Source: Acidobacteriaceae bacterium
Lineage (GTDB): Bacteria; Acidobacteriota; Terriglobia; Terriglobales; Acidobacteriaceae
Assembly (NCBI GenBank): GCA_903642225.1
Contig: CAHJWI010000028.1
Location: 1 to 57,092 of the forward strand
Reading direction: 5' to 3'
Length of the DNA: 57,092 bases
Shown: positions 8,636 to 17,067 of the stretch, piece by piece
How the letters are laid out: each line of letters starts with the position of its first letter
How positions within the stretch are numbered: the first letter of the stretch is position 1
Translations under genes and position numbers: made by a program
The notes under the pieces: generated by a model
What the model was told of the DNA's origin: nothing
The model's input: the letters and a program-made list of their open reading frames with translations, nothing else
The model's database searches: none

Positions 8636-10519
8636 CTACTTGGAGAGACCCTTGCCCTGGGTGACTGTGTAGATAGCATCGACGGCCGGCAGAGCGATGG
8701 TCTCGTGGGTACCGTCGGGCCACTGAATGTCGCACTTTTCGACGGTGGCCGAGGAGCCCAGGCCGAAGTGGACTCGCTTGTCGGACGAGGAGGCGAAGGA
8801 GCCGCCGGCTATGACATCGGCACGCTGGCGGAAGCCGTTTGCGGTGAGGTAGACGATGGAGCCGATGGCGTCGCGATTGCTTTTACCTGTGCCGACAAGG
8901 CGTAGGGTGACCCAGTGGTGCTTGGGGGATCCCGAGGTGGTGTCCGCGCCTTCTGCAAGGGCGGGGGCGAAGCCTGGTTCGCCGGTGGTGGCGTCTCGCG
9001 TGACGTTGAGGAAGAGCGACGGTGTGTCATCCATGTTGTTGGTGACGATGTCGACGCGGCCGTCGTTGAATAGGTCGCCGTAGGCCATGCCGCGAGCAGC
9101 CTGCAGCTTGGCCAGGCCAGTGTTTTCTACCGCGGGCACGAAGGCGAGTTTGCCGTTGACGTTGTGGATGAGCAGGGGGCGCTGCTTGAAACTGGTGCCC
9201 CAATTGTTGCGGTCGACCTGTGGGTAGACATGGCCGTTGGCGAGAAAAAGGTCGAGCCAGCCGTCGTTGTCGTAGTCGAAGAAGGCGGTGCCCCAGCCCA
9301 GGAAGGGGACGGAGGGTTCTGCGATGCCGAGCTGGTAGCTGACATCGGTGAAATTGCCGTCGCCGTCATTGTGGTAGAGGGGTTTGTAGTCGTCGGAAAA
9401 GGTGGTATTGAAGAGGTCGATGCGGCCGTTGTGCAGGTAGTCGCCGGCAGCGATGCCCATGCTGGCGGTTTCGCGGCCGCTTTCGTTCAGGGCATAGCCG
9501 CTGGCGTAACTGGCGTCGTCGAAGGTGCCGTTGCCCTTGTTGAGGTAGAGGTAGTTTGGCGTGCTGTCGTCTGCGACGAGCAGGTCGGGTTTGCCGTCGC
9601 CGTTGACGTCGATGAAGAGGGAGGCAAGGCCGAAGTAGGTATTTTTGTCTGCAACGCCGGCTGCGGTGCTGACGTCGGTAAAGGTGCCGTCGCCGTTGTT
9701 ATGAAAGAGCTTGTCCCCTTCGCCCTTGAGGCCGTGGGGGCCACACATGGTAGGAACGCCGCGAAAGCTGCAGAAGGCGATGTTGGCGTTGTCGCGGGGC
9801 TTGGTGAGGTCGGGCATGTCGAAGTGGACGTAGCCGGGGACGAAGAGGTCGAGCTTGCCGTCGCCGTCGTAGTCGCCCCAGGTTGCGCCGGTGGCCCAGC
9901 CGTCGAAGGTGACGCCGGCTTTCTCGGCGACGTCAGTGAAGGTGCCGTTGTGGTTGTTGTGGTAGAGGCGGCTCTTGCCGTAGTTGCTGACAAAGATGTC
10001 GGGAAAGCCGTCGTTGTCGTAATCGGCGGAGACGGCGCCGATGCCCCAGCGGTCGTTGCTGACGCCGGCTTTGGTGGTGACGTCGGTGAAGGTGCCGTCG
10101 TGGTTGTTGTGAAAGAGCGCGGCGGAGGCGGGCTTCGCTTTGCCAGCGAGGGCGTCGTAGGTGCTGCCGTTGACGAGGTAGATGTCGAGCCAGCCGTCGT
10201 TGTCGTAGTCCAGTAGGGTTACGCCGGAGCCGAGAGTTTCAAGAATGTAGTTCTTGTCAGGTGTGCCGACGGTGTGGTGAAAACTGTTCAGGCCGGCCCT
10301 GGCGGCGATGTCCTGAAAGACGACCGGACCCGATTTAACAAAGCCGCCGGCGGTGATGGGCCGGTGCTCCGTGTCGTAGGTTGCGGGGTGTGCGCCGCCG
10401 GTGGTGGCGCCGCTGCTGGACGCGGGTTGCGACCCCTCTACAGGTCTACCAGCCGTGGCTTGCGCGCAGACGAGCGCGGGAGTGAGAAGCAGGATGGCGA
10501 TGCTGAGAAGTTTGATCAT
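8636..10519 (-). CDS. Secreted FG-GAP/ASPIC-UnbV (CRTAC1-like) repeat protein
   Basis: A 627-residue exported protein. A Sec signal peptide (MIKLLSIAILLLTPALVCAQA) is followed by a Ser/Gly/Thr linker and then a seven-bladed-type array of VCBS/FG-GAP repeats, each with a calcium-type loop such as DYDNDGWLDIYLVN, DYDNDGFPDIFVSN and DYDGDGKLDLFVPG, alternating with LFHNNHDGTFTDVT-like strands. The C-terminus (about 540-625) is an ASPIC/UnbV domain (HFGLGSSATVEKCDIQWPDG). The role of CRTAC1 proteins in bacteria is unclear; extracellular calcium-dependent binding is likely. ATG 10519 is chosen for the signal peptide; GTG 10549 overlaps the cytochrome stop (TAGTG). It lies between cytochrome c and ylxP genes. 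Confidence 0.85.
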   Translation of the reverse strand: MIKLLSIAILLLTPALVCAQATAGRPVEGSQPASSSGATTGGAHPATYDTEHRPITAGGFVKSGPVVFQDIAARAGLNSFHHTVGTPDKNYILETLGSGVTLLDYDNDGWLDIYLVNGSTYDALAGKAKPASAALFHNNHDGTFTDVTTKAGVSNDRWGIGAVSADYDNDGFPDIFVSNYGKSRLYHNNHNGTFTDVAEKAGVTFDGWATGATWGDYDGDGKLDLFVPGYVHFDMPDLTKPRDNANIAFCSFRGVPTMCGPHGLKGEGDKLFHNNGDGTFTDVSTAAGVADKNTYFGLASLFIDVNGDGKPDLLVADDSTPNYLYLNKGNGTFDDASYASGYALNESGRETASMGIAAGDYLHNGRIDLFNTTFSDDYKPLYHNDGDGNFTDVSYQLGIAEPSVPFLGWGTAFFDYDNDGWLDLFLANGHVYPQVDRNNWGTSFKQRPLLIHNVNGKLAFVPAVENTGLAKLQAARGMAYGDLFNDGRVDIVTNNMDDTPSLFLNVTRDATTGEPGFAPALAEGADTTSGSPKHHWVTLRLVGTGKSNRDAIGSIVYLTANGFRQRADVIAGGSFASSSDKRVHFGLGSSATVEKCDIQWPDGTHETIALPAVDAIYTVTQGKGLSK

Positions 10520-10548
10520 GGGTGTCTTCACGTGCGGGTTCGGTGACA

Positions 10549-10935
10549 CTACTGTTGGTCTTCTGTGGGCTTCTGCTGCACCTGTGGGTCGGGTTCTGTG
10601 AGTGGCTTGAAGCGCTTGCGCACCTTGGGCCCTTTTGTTTGTGCATGCAGAAACTCGACGAGGTGGATGGTCTGCTGTTCGTCGATTACATCTCCGAATG
10701 ATGGCATGCCGCCACCGCCTTTTTGCACTTGCTGGGTGATGTCGAACTGGTGCAGACGGCGACCTACACCGCGCAGGTCTGGACCTTTTTCACTTCCCGA
10801 CAGGTCCGGGTTGTGGCACTGAGCGCAGCCGAACGTTTTGTAGACCTCGGCGCCCGCAGCGCGGCCTTTGTTGGAGTCGGCGTACAGCGGAAGAGTAAGC
10901 GGCAGAAGGCCAAAGAGGAGTGCATATCGCGGCAT
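10549..10935 (-). CDS. Small exported monoheme cytochrome c
   Basis: A 128-residue protein with a signal peptide (MPRYALLFGLLPLTLPLYA) and one class I cytochrome c domain. The haem site is C37-A-Q-C40-H41 and the likely axial Met is M77 in GGGGMPSFGD. The C-terminal tail is Lys/Pro/Gln-rich. It would act as a periplasmic electron carrier. It starts 25 bases after the multiheme cytochrome stop and its TAG stop abuts the CRTAC1 gene, placing it in a three-gene export and electron-transfer unit. The longer in-frame start is rejected because it lies inside the upstream gene and breaks the signal peptide. Confidence 0.85.
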   Translation of the reverse strand: MPRYALLFGLLPLTLPLYADSNKGRAAGAEVYKTFGCAQCHNPDLSGSEKGPDLRGVGRRLHQFDITQQVQKGGGGMPSFGDVIDEQQTIHLVEFLHAQTKGPKVRKRFKPLTEPDPQVQQKPTEDQQ

Positions 10936-10960
10936 GGTTGTTTGGTTCAGCGTAGCAGCG

Positions 10961-13252
10961 TCAGGGTTTTGGTGCTGGAGGTGCAGGGGCGAGTTGGGCG
11001 ATGCCTGGACCGGCGGTGACTGGGTCCAGAACGTCGACATGCCAGGCCACGGACTCGTTTGCGACCTCGGGATGCTTCCGCAGATACTCCAGCGCGTAGG
11101 TGTTCGCCGTGGGATCGTCCTTCTGGTCGGCGAACGCCGCGGCCTCTTTCGCGGCCTCCGGCTTCATGTTGAGCCGGCGGTAGACGATGGAAAGGATGTA
11201 ATGCGCGGATAGGTCGTCCGGGTCGATGGACTGTACAGCCTGATACTCCGTTTTTGCAGTCTCGTATTTGTGTTGCTGGTAGTAGCTGAACCCGAGTTCG
11301 CGGTGGGCATCGCGAGAACGGGGAAATTGCGTTGCGACGGATTGGAGGTCGACGATGGCGGCATCAAGTTCGCCGCCGTTGCGCTCCACGAGGGCGCGGT
11401 AGTACAGGGCGCGCGCGTTGTTGGGCGACAGGCTCAGTGCCTTTTCCAGAGCGGGGCGTGCGTCATCGTACTTCTCCCACTGGATTTCGACGATGGCCTG
11501 GTTGGTGTAGCTGTCGGCGTAGTCGGGACGGAGCTTGGAGACGTGCTGGAAGGCGTCGACGGAGGCGGCGTACTGCTGCGCGTCAAGCAGGCCGATGCCG
11601 TAGTTGTTCCAGCGCATCCACTCTTTAATGGAGGTGTCTTTGACGCCTGCGGCCAACGGTGCGTCGGGCTTATTGTCGCCGATGTGGAGGACGCGGGTGC
11701 TCGAGTTCATGTCGACGACGGGCTGGTCGTAATGTTTGCCCATGCCGAAATCCATGAAGTGCTGGGCGAACCGGCGGTACTTGACCGTGGCGGTGATGGT
11801 GAGGTCGCCTGAGTTTTGCGGCACGGTAAAGCCGTAGCGCACGATCTGGGAGCGGCCGCTTTGGATGGAGTTATTGTAGGCGACGATGCGGTTGTTCCAG
11901 ACTTCGTGGCGGGCGTTCAAGGTGCTGTTGATGTTGATGAGGCGATTGGTGAACGAGTGGGTGTGCGCGTTGAGTTCGCCGGTTTTGGGGTCGGTCGCGC
12001 CGGATTCGTAGAGGGTCTTGCCGGTCGAGTCCTTAACGGTGAAGGCGGTCCATGACTCGTACATATCGCGCTGTTCGGGGACGTGGGAGTGAGCGATGCC
12101 CTTGTTCTGGATGACGACGTCGACGACGACGGGCTCACCCGGCTTGAGGGCAAAGTTAGTGAGGCCGAGGGGAGCGGACAGTGTGCCGGTGTTGTCTGCG
12201 GTGGCGGCGGCGTTGCGGTCGCCATGCTCGATGGCAAACAGGTCGACGTTGAAGGAACCAGCCTTCAGGAACTCTGCGATGCGCGCCGCCTGAGCGTCGA
12301 ATTTGTAGTACTGCGGCACGACGGTGTTGGCGCCGAGCCAGCGGTGGGAGGCGAGCTGGCCTTTTTTGGCCCCGGGATCGATAGTCGTTAGCGCCTCACG
12401 CTGCATGTGGCAGGTTGCGCAGGTGCTGACGGAATCCTTGGAGTAGAAGGGCAGAGGTGACTGCTTGGCGAAGCTGCTGTTCTGCCACTCGTCGTAGAGA
12501 GAGATGGCGCGCTGCCACTTGTAGCCGTTCAGCGAGTGAGGCAGGGCGGCCTTGTGGCAGGAACTGCAGAATTCGCTGGTCTTGTAGAAGGGCTGCATGA
12601 CGGCTTTGCTATGGCGGTCGAGGTGGGTGAGGATCTCGACGTCGGAGACCTGGCGGGTGATGGGTGCGCCGGTCTCATCGACGAGCACGGCGGGGACACC
12701 AAGAACGTAGGAGCCGGTTCCGCGAGTATCGACGGACTTGATGCTGTGGCAAACGGTGCAGGTGACGCCGTCCTGGTCGTAGGGGCGCTTTTTTGGTGCA
12801 CCGGTCGTAATGGCACCGGCTACAACGGCGATTGGGTCGTGGCAGCCTTCGCAGTGGCGGGAGAACTGGATGCCCTTCTCGTCGTTCAGCAGGCCGACGT
12901 TCTTGAGGTACCAGGGCGCGCGATTGCTGTTGCTGTGGGCCGATTCGCGCCACTGTGTGTGGGATTCCTTGTGACAGTGTCCGCAGTATTCGGCTGTGGG
13001 AAAGCTCTTCGGGTCCATGAACTCACCGTTGTCAGTGGTCATGTTTGAGGGTAGAAAGGGGTTCTCTTTGCCCTGGTAGTAGTTGTATTTGGCCGCTATC
13101 TTCTCATGATATGTATGGCGCGCCGTCGCGGCGGCCTCCTGTTCCGTGCCGGCGTGCACCTGCAGCGGCTTGCGGAGCGCAAGCGCTGCTGTGACGGCAG
13201 CGGTGAACAGCAGGCAGAGCAGAGCGAGGCGGGACTGGCGCGAAGGAGGCAT
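10961..13252 (-). CDS. Exported pentaheme cytochrome c fused to TPR repeats
   Basis: A 763-residue protein. After an N-terminal signal/anchor (LALLCLLFTAAVTAALAL, about 8-26) come five CXXCH haem sites: C90 (CGHCH), C134 (CEGCH), C165 (CTVCH), C229 (CSSCH) and C278 (CATCH), a cytochrome c-554-like spacing. Residues about 330-530 form a beta-rich domain of unknown type, and about 560-720 hold four to five TPR repeats (NYGIGLLDAQQYAASVDAFQHV, YYRALVERNGGELDAAIVDL and similar). This is consistent with a periplasmic or surface electron-transfer protein with a docking module. ATG 13252 is chosen; the upstream stretch is not signal-like. It is first in the unit with cytochrome c and CRTAC1. Confidence 0.82.
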   Translation of the reverse strand: MPPSRQSRLALLCLLFTAAVTAALALRKPLQVHAGTEQEAAATARHTYHEKIAAKYNYYQGKENPFLPSNMTTDNGEFMDPKSFPTAEYCGHCHKESHTQWRESAHSNSNRAPWYLKNVGLLNDEKGIQFSRHCEGCHDPIAVVAGAITTGAPKKRPYDQDGVTCTVCHSIKSVDTRGTGSYVLGVPAVLVDETGAPITRQVSDVEILTHLDRHSKAVMQPFYKTSEFCSSCHKAALPHSLNGYKWQRAISLYDEWQNSSFAKQSPLPFYSKDSVSTCATCHMQREALTTIDPGAKKGQLASHRWLGANTVVPQYYKFDAQAARIAEFLKAGSFNVDLFAIEHGDRNAAATADNTGTLSAPLGLTNFALKPGEPVVVDVVIQNKGIAHSHVPEQRDMYESWTAFTVKDSTGKTLYESGATDPKTGELNAHTHSFTNRLININSTLNARHEVWNNRIVAYNNSIQSGRSQIVRYGFTVPQNSGDLTITATVKYRRFAQHFMDFGMGKHYDQPVVDMNSSTRVLHIGDNKPDAPLAAGVKDTSIKEWMRWNNYGIGLLDAQQYAASVDAFQHVSKLRPDYADSYTNQAIVEIQWEKYDDARPALEKALSLSPNNARALYYRALVERNGGELDAAIVDLQSVATQFPRSRDAHRELGFSYYQQHKYETAKTEYQAVQSIDPDDLSAHYILSIVYRRLNMKPEAAKEAAAFADQKDDPTANTYALEYLRKHPEVANESVAWHVDVLDPVTAGPGIAQLAPAPPAPKP

Positions 13253-13395
13253 GGAGTTTGTGCAGCAGCGCCAATCGTACGGTGCAATGGGGACCGTTGG
13301 ATAGTGCTTACGGGAGGGGGTCGGGCTCAATCTTTTGATGGAGCAGAAGATGGATTACCAGATGTGTCGTGTTATGTGCCCCACGCGAACAAGTA

Positions 13396-13575
13396 TCAAC
13401 CGACGCTGTCAGCGGTGGAAGCGGCCGACGCGTCACGCTGCCGATCGAGTTCGTCGACATACTCCCAGCAGGCAATGACGCGCTCAGTCCTCGTCTTCGC
13501 GGCCCAGTAATCCCGCTTGGATTGACGTTGCTCCTCGGAATCAGTCGGCCGTATGACCATGTCGGAATCAAGCAT
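13396..13575 (-). CDS. Small hypothetical protein (59 residues)
   Basis: A short reading frame in the 470-base gap between the RND pump and the cytochrome operon. From MLDSDMVIRPTDSEEQ it contains SKRDYWAAKTRTERVIACWEY and then VDELDR, which resembles the 'KRxYWxxxTxxERVxAxxxLR' pattern of small hypothetical proteins found widely in bacteria; this resemblance is from memory only. The ATG at 13575 has a weak ribosome site; an internal ATG at 13560 is possible. Nothing else was recognised in this gap. Coding status is uncertain. Confidence 0.4.
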   Translation of the reverse strand: MLDSDMVIRPTDSEEQRQSKRDYWAAKTRTERVIACWEYVDELDRQRDASAASTADSVG

Positions 13576-13726
13576 GCCCGGAGCATACGCTGCTGTGCAG
13601 TGGTAAACCTCTTTTTCGAACCCAGTGCAGGTCAGACGGATTGACATCCGCAGGTTGTACGAGGACCCGTGAATGCGCCATTGCAAGCCTTTACCATGCC
13701 ACGGAGCGCGACTGTGTTGCCGTGCG

Positions 13727-16700
13727 TTACGCAGTATGCGGTGGTGGTAATTCGTGGCTGGGGTCGAGGATGGGAACGGTCTCGCCGGTGTGTGGTGGCG
13801 GTGGATTGCTCGCGTCCTTTTTGCCGAAGCGTGCCAGGAAGGTGCTGAGGATGACGTACAGCACGGGGATGAAAAACAGATTGAGTGTGGTGGAGACGAT
13901 CATGCCGCCGACCACTGCCGTGCCGACGGAGTGGCGACCGTAAGAGCCTGCACCGGTGGCGAAGTAGAGCGGCAGAACGCCGAGGATGAAGGCGATGGAT
14001 GTCATCAGGATGGGGCGGAGGCGGAGTTCGGCGGCCTGGATGGCGGATTCGACGATGCCCTTGCCGGTGCGTCGGATTTCTTCGGCGAACTCTACGATGA
14101 GGATGGAGTTTTTGGCGGACAGGCCAATGAGCATGACCATGCCGATTTGGACGTAGACGTCGTCGTTCAAGCCGCGGAGCGCGACTAAGCCCAACGCACC
14201 CAGAATGGCGGTGGGAACTGCGAGCAGGATGATGAATGGCAGAGCGAAGCTTTCGTACTGCGCCGCGAGCGTGAGATAGACGACAAGGATACCGAGGCCG
14301 AAGATGATGATGGTTTTGCCTTGTGCTTCGACCTGTTCCAGGGCGAGGCCGGTCCAGGAATAGTTCATGCCGGGCATCTTGTTTGCGTTGAAAAGTTTGA
14401 CCATGTTGTCGAGGCCTTGGCCGGAGGACAGGCCTGGGGCCTGCGATCCGTCGACTTCAGCGGAGCGGAAGATGTTGTAGTGGTTGATGACCTGCGGGCC
14501 GCTGGTTTCCTTGAGGGCGACGAGGTTGTCGAGCGGGATCATCTGTCCGGCATTGGATTTTACGTAGAACTGCTTGAGGTCCTGGGCGTTGCGGCGGTAC
14601 TGCTTGTCGGCCTGGATGTAGACGCGGTAGCTGCGATTGTTGAAATCGAAATCGTTGATGTAGGCGGAGCCCATGAAGGTGCCCATGGCGGCGGTGATCT
14701 GGCTGAGTGGCACGCCGATGGTTTCAGCCTTGGCGCGGTCGATGGTGACGAAGAGCTGCGGATCGTTTGCGGTGAAAGTGGTGTTCAGGCCGGTAAGGCC
14801 GCTTGTGGGCGCGCGTGATGCGCCGACCATGGTGTGGGCGATGCGGTCGATGTCGCCGAAGGTGTTCCGGCCTTCGTCCTGCAGAATGAACTGGAAACCA
14901 CCGACCGTGCCGATGCCGGCAATTGCGGGTGGCTCGGTGGCGAAGAGGATGCCGCCGGGAACGCCGAAGAGCTTGGGCGCGATACGGGCGACGATGGCGT
15001 GCGCGTCGTGGCCGGGACCCTTGGCCGTACGGAGATTGACGTCTTTCAGCGGGGCAAAGATGAGGCCGCTGTTGGGCGACGAGCCGCCGGCGAGCGAGAA
15101 GCCCATGACGGAAAAGGTGCCGAAGACGTCGTCGTCTTGTCGGACGAGGGCGGTGCCGCGGGCTGCGACTTCGCTGGTGTACTCGAGCGACGCACCGGGC
15201 GGCGTCTGGACGATGATGAGGAAGTAGCCCTGGTCTTCCTGTGGGACGAAGGCAGTGGGCACGGTGGTGTAGATGTAACCGGTAGCCCCGAGTAGCACAA
15301 AGAAGAGCAGAAGAAGCATCCAGCGGTATGCGACGACAAAGGTTACAGCTTTGGCGTACTGCCGAATGACCCAGAGCAGGCCTTTCTCGAAGTATTCGAC
15401 GGGTTTGCGGATGATGAAAGTGATGGGCTTGAGGATGCCGGGAAGAAGCTGCTTGTCTTTATGCAGCAGGATGGCGGAAAGGGCGGGGGTAAGTGTGAGC
15501 GCGTTGAAGGCGGAGATCGCGATGGAGAACGCAATGGTCAGCGAGAACTGCTTGTACAGGATGCCGGTGGTACCGGGGAAGAAGCTGACCGGAACGAAGA
15601 CCGAGATCAGCACCAGCGAAGTGGCGACGACGGCTGAAGTCACTTCGGCCATAGCGATGCTGGTGGCCTGACGTGCGTCCGCCACACCCTCTTCCAGGTG
15701 GCGCTGTACGTTCTCGATGACCACGATCGCGTCGTCGACCACGAGGCCGGTGGCTAACGTGATGCCGAACAGCGTGAGCGAGTTGATGGAGAAGCCGAAG
15801 ATCTTGATGAAAGCGAAGGTACCGATCAGCGACACCGGGATGGTAATGGATGGGATGACCGTTGAACGCCAGTCCTGCAGAAAGAGAAAGATGACGATGA
15901 TAACGATGACGATGGCTTCAAAGATCGTCGTGCGGACCTCGCGGATTGAGTCGGATACAACGGTCGTGGTGTCGACGGCAACGACACCTTTCATGCCGGG
16001 AGGGAATTGCTTTTGCAGCTCGGCAAGGACGACCAGGCAGCGTTTTTCCACATCGAGAGCATTGGCATTGGAGAGTTGCTGCACGCCGATGCCGATGGCC
16101 TCGCCACCCTGGTTGCCGAAGTTGAAGCGAAGGTCAGTGTTATAGTTCTCCGCGCCGACTTCGGCGTAGCCGATGTCACCCAGCAGGACCAGTCCTCCAG
16201 TATTTGTGCCGTTTGCTGTGGCTGCGGTCGTGGACGCGTTGTTTTTGAGGATGATGCGTTCAAACTCGTGCGGGTCCGTCAGACGGCCGACTACGCGCAC
16301 CGCCATCTGGTAATTCTGGCCCGTTACGGAGGGTGGCAGGCCAAGCTGGCCGGCAGCGACTTCTACGTTCTGCTCCTGCAGTGCCGTCTGCACGTCAAGC
16401 GCGGTAAGACCGCGTGCCGCCAACTTGGCGGGATCGAGCCAAAGCCGCATGGCGTATTTGCGTTCACCAAAGATGACGACGTCGCCGACGCCGGGCACAC
16501 GCTTGAGAGCGTCCTTGACGTAGACGTCAAGGTAGTTGGAGATGAAGAGCTGCGACAGACTCTTGTCAGGTGAGATGAAGCCAGCGGCAAGCACGAAGTT
16601 GCTGTTCGCCTTGGTGATGCTGATACCGGTGTTGTTGACGGCTGCGGGAAGGCGTCCCTGGGCCGAGGCGACGCGGTTTTGCACGTCCACGGCGGCGATG

Positions 16701-17002
16701 GAAAGGTCGTAGCCGGTCTGAAAGGTGACGGTGATGGTGCTGGTGCCGTCGTTGGAGCTTGTGGAGCTCATGTACCGCATGCCTTCCACACCGTTGATGG
16801 ACTGCTCCAACGGAATGGTGACGGCGGACTCGACGATTTGCGAATTGGCACCGACGTAATTACAGGCGACCAAAACCTGCGGAGGCGCGAGCTGGGGATA
16901 CAGCGAGATAGGCAGCGAGGGGATGGAAACTGCACCTGCGAGCACAATCAACAGGGCGCAGACGGTGGCGAAAATTGGTCGCCGGATAAAGAATTCAACC
17001 AT
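13727..17002 (-). CDS. RND multidrug efflux transporter, HAE1 (AcrB/MexB-like)
   Basis: A 1091-residue inner-membrane proton antiporter of the AcrB class. It begins MVEFFIRRPIFATVCALLI (TM1) and has the PLPISLYPQLAPPQV-like periplasmic entry, the GVEGMRYMSSTSSNDG porter motif, and the proton-relay Asp pair in TM4 (GLVVDDAIVVIENV). The second half repeats the plan, including NSILIVEFAEE. The C-terminus ends in a Pro-rich tail. It should assemble as a trimer with the adaptor encoded 65 bases upstream and an unlinked TolC-type channel, as no outer-membrane factor gene is nearby. Substrates cannot be predicted. Confidence 0.95.
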   Translation of the reverse strand: MVEFFIRRPIFATVCALLIVLAGAVSIPSLPISLYPQLAPPQVLVACNYVGANSQIVESAVTIPLEQSINGVEGMRYMSSTSSNDGTSTITVTFQTGYDLSIAAVDVQNRVASAQGRLPAAVNNTGISITKANSNFVLAAGFISPDKSLSQLFISNYLDVYVKDALKRVPGVGDVVIFGERKYAMRLWLDPAKLAARGLTALDVQTALQEQNVEVAAGQLGLPPSVTGQNYQMAVRVVGRLTDPHEFERIILKNNASTTAATANGTNTGGLVLLGDIGYAEVGAENYNTDLRFNFGNQGGEAIGIGVQQLSNANALDVEKRCLVVLAELQKQFPPGMKGVVAVDTTTVVSDSIREVRTTIFEAIVIVIIVIFLFLQDWRSTVIPSITIPVSLIGTFAFIKIFGFSINSLTLFGITLATGLVVDDAIVVIENVQRHLEEGVADARQATSIAMAEVTSAVVATSLVLISVFVPVSFFPGTTGILYKQFSLTIAFSIAISAFNALTLTPALSAILLHKDKQLLPGILKPITFIIRKPVEYFEKGLLWVIRQYAKAVTFVVAYRWMLLLLFFVLLGATGYIYTTVPTAFVPQEDQGYFLIIVQTPPGASLEYTSEVAARGTALVRQDDDVFGTFSVMGFSLAGGSSPNSGLIFAPLKDVNLRTAKGPGHDAHAIVARIAPKLFGVPGGILFATEPPAIAGIGTVGGFQFILQDEGRNTFGDIDRIAHTMVGASRAPTSGLTGLNTTFTANDPQLFVTIDRAKAETIGVPLSQITAAMGTFMGSAYINDFDFNNRSYRVYIQADKQYRRNAQDLKQFYVKSNAGQMIPLDNLVALKETSGPQVINHYNIFRSAEVDGSQAPGLSSGQGLDNMVKLFNANKMPGMNYSWTGLALEQVEAQGKTIIIFGLGILVVYLTLAAQYESFALPFIILLAVPTAILGALGLVALRGLNDDVYVQIGMVMLIGLSAKNSILIVEFAEEIRRTGKGIVESAIQAAELRLRPILMTSIAFILGVLPLYFATGAGSYGRHSVGTAVVGGMIVSTTLNLFFIPVLYVILSTFLARFGKKDASNPPPPHTGETVPILDPSHELPPPHTA

Positions 17003-17067
17003 CAGAACACTCTCTTTGTCGTGTGGTTCGTCGTACCAAGCCGCAGGCGGTCGATTGCAGGCGGGTG

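Noticed and set aside
9200..10200. Repeated DNA segments suggesting a tandem repeat array
   Set aside because: They encode the FG-GAP repeats of the CRTAC1-like protein and have diverged third bases, so they are protein repeats and not a DNA element or CRISPR.
9164..10216. 350-codon plus-strand frame opposite the CRTAC1-like gene
   Set aside because: Low-complexity Val/Ala/Gly text mirrored from the Asp/Gly-rich repeats; no start site or domain.
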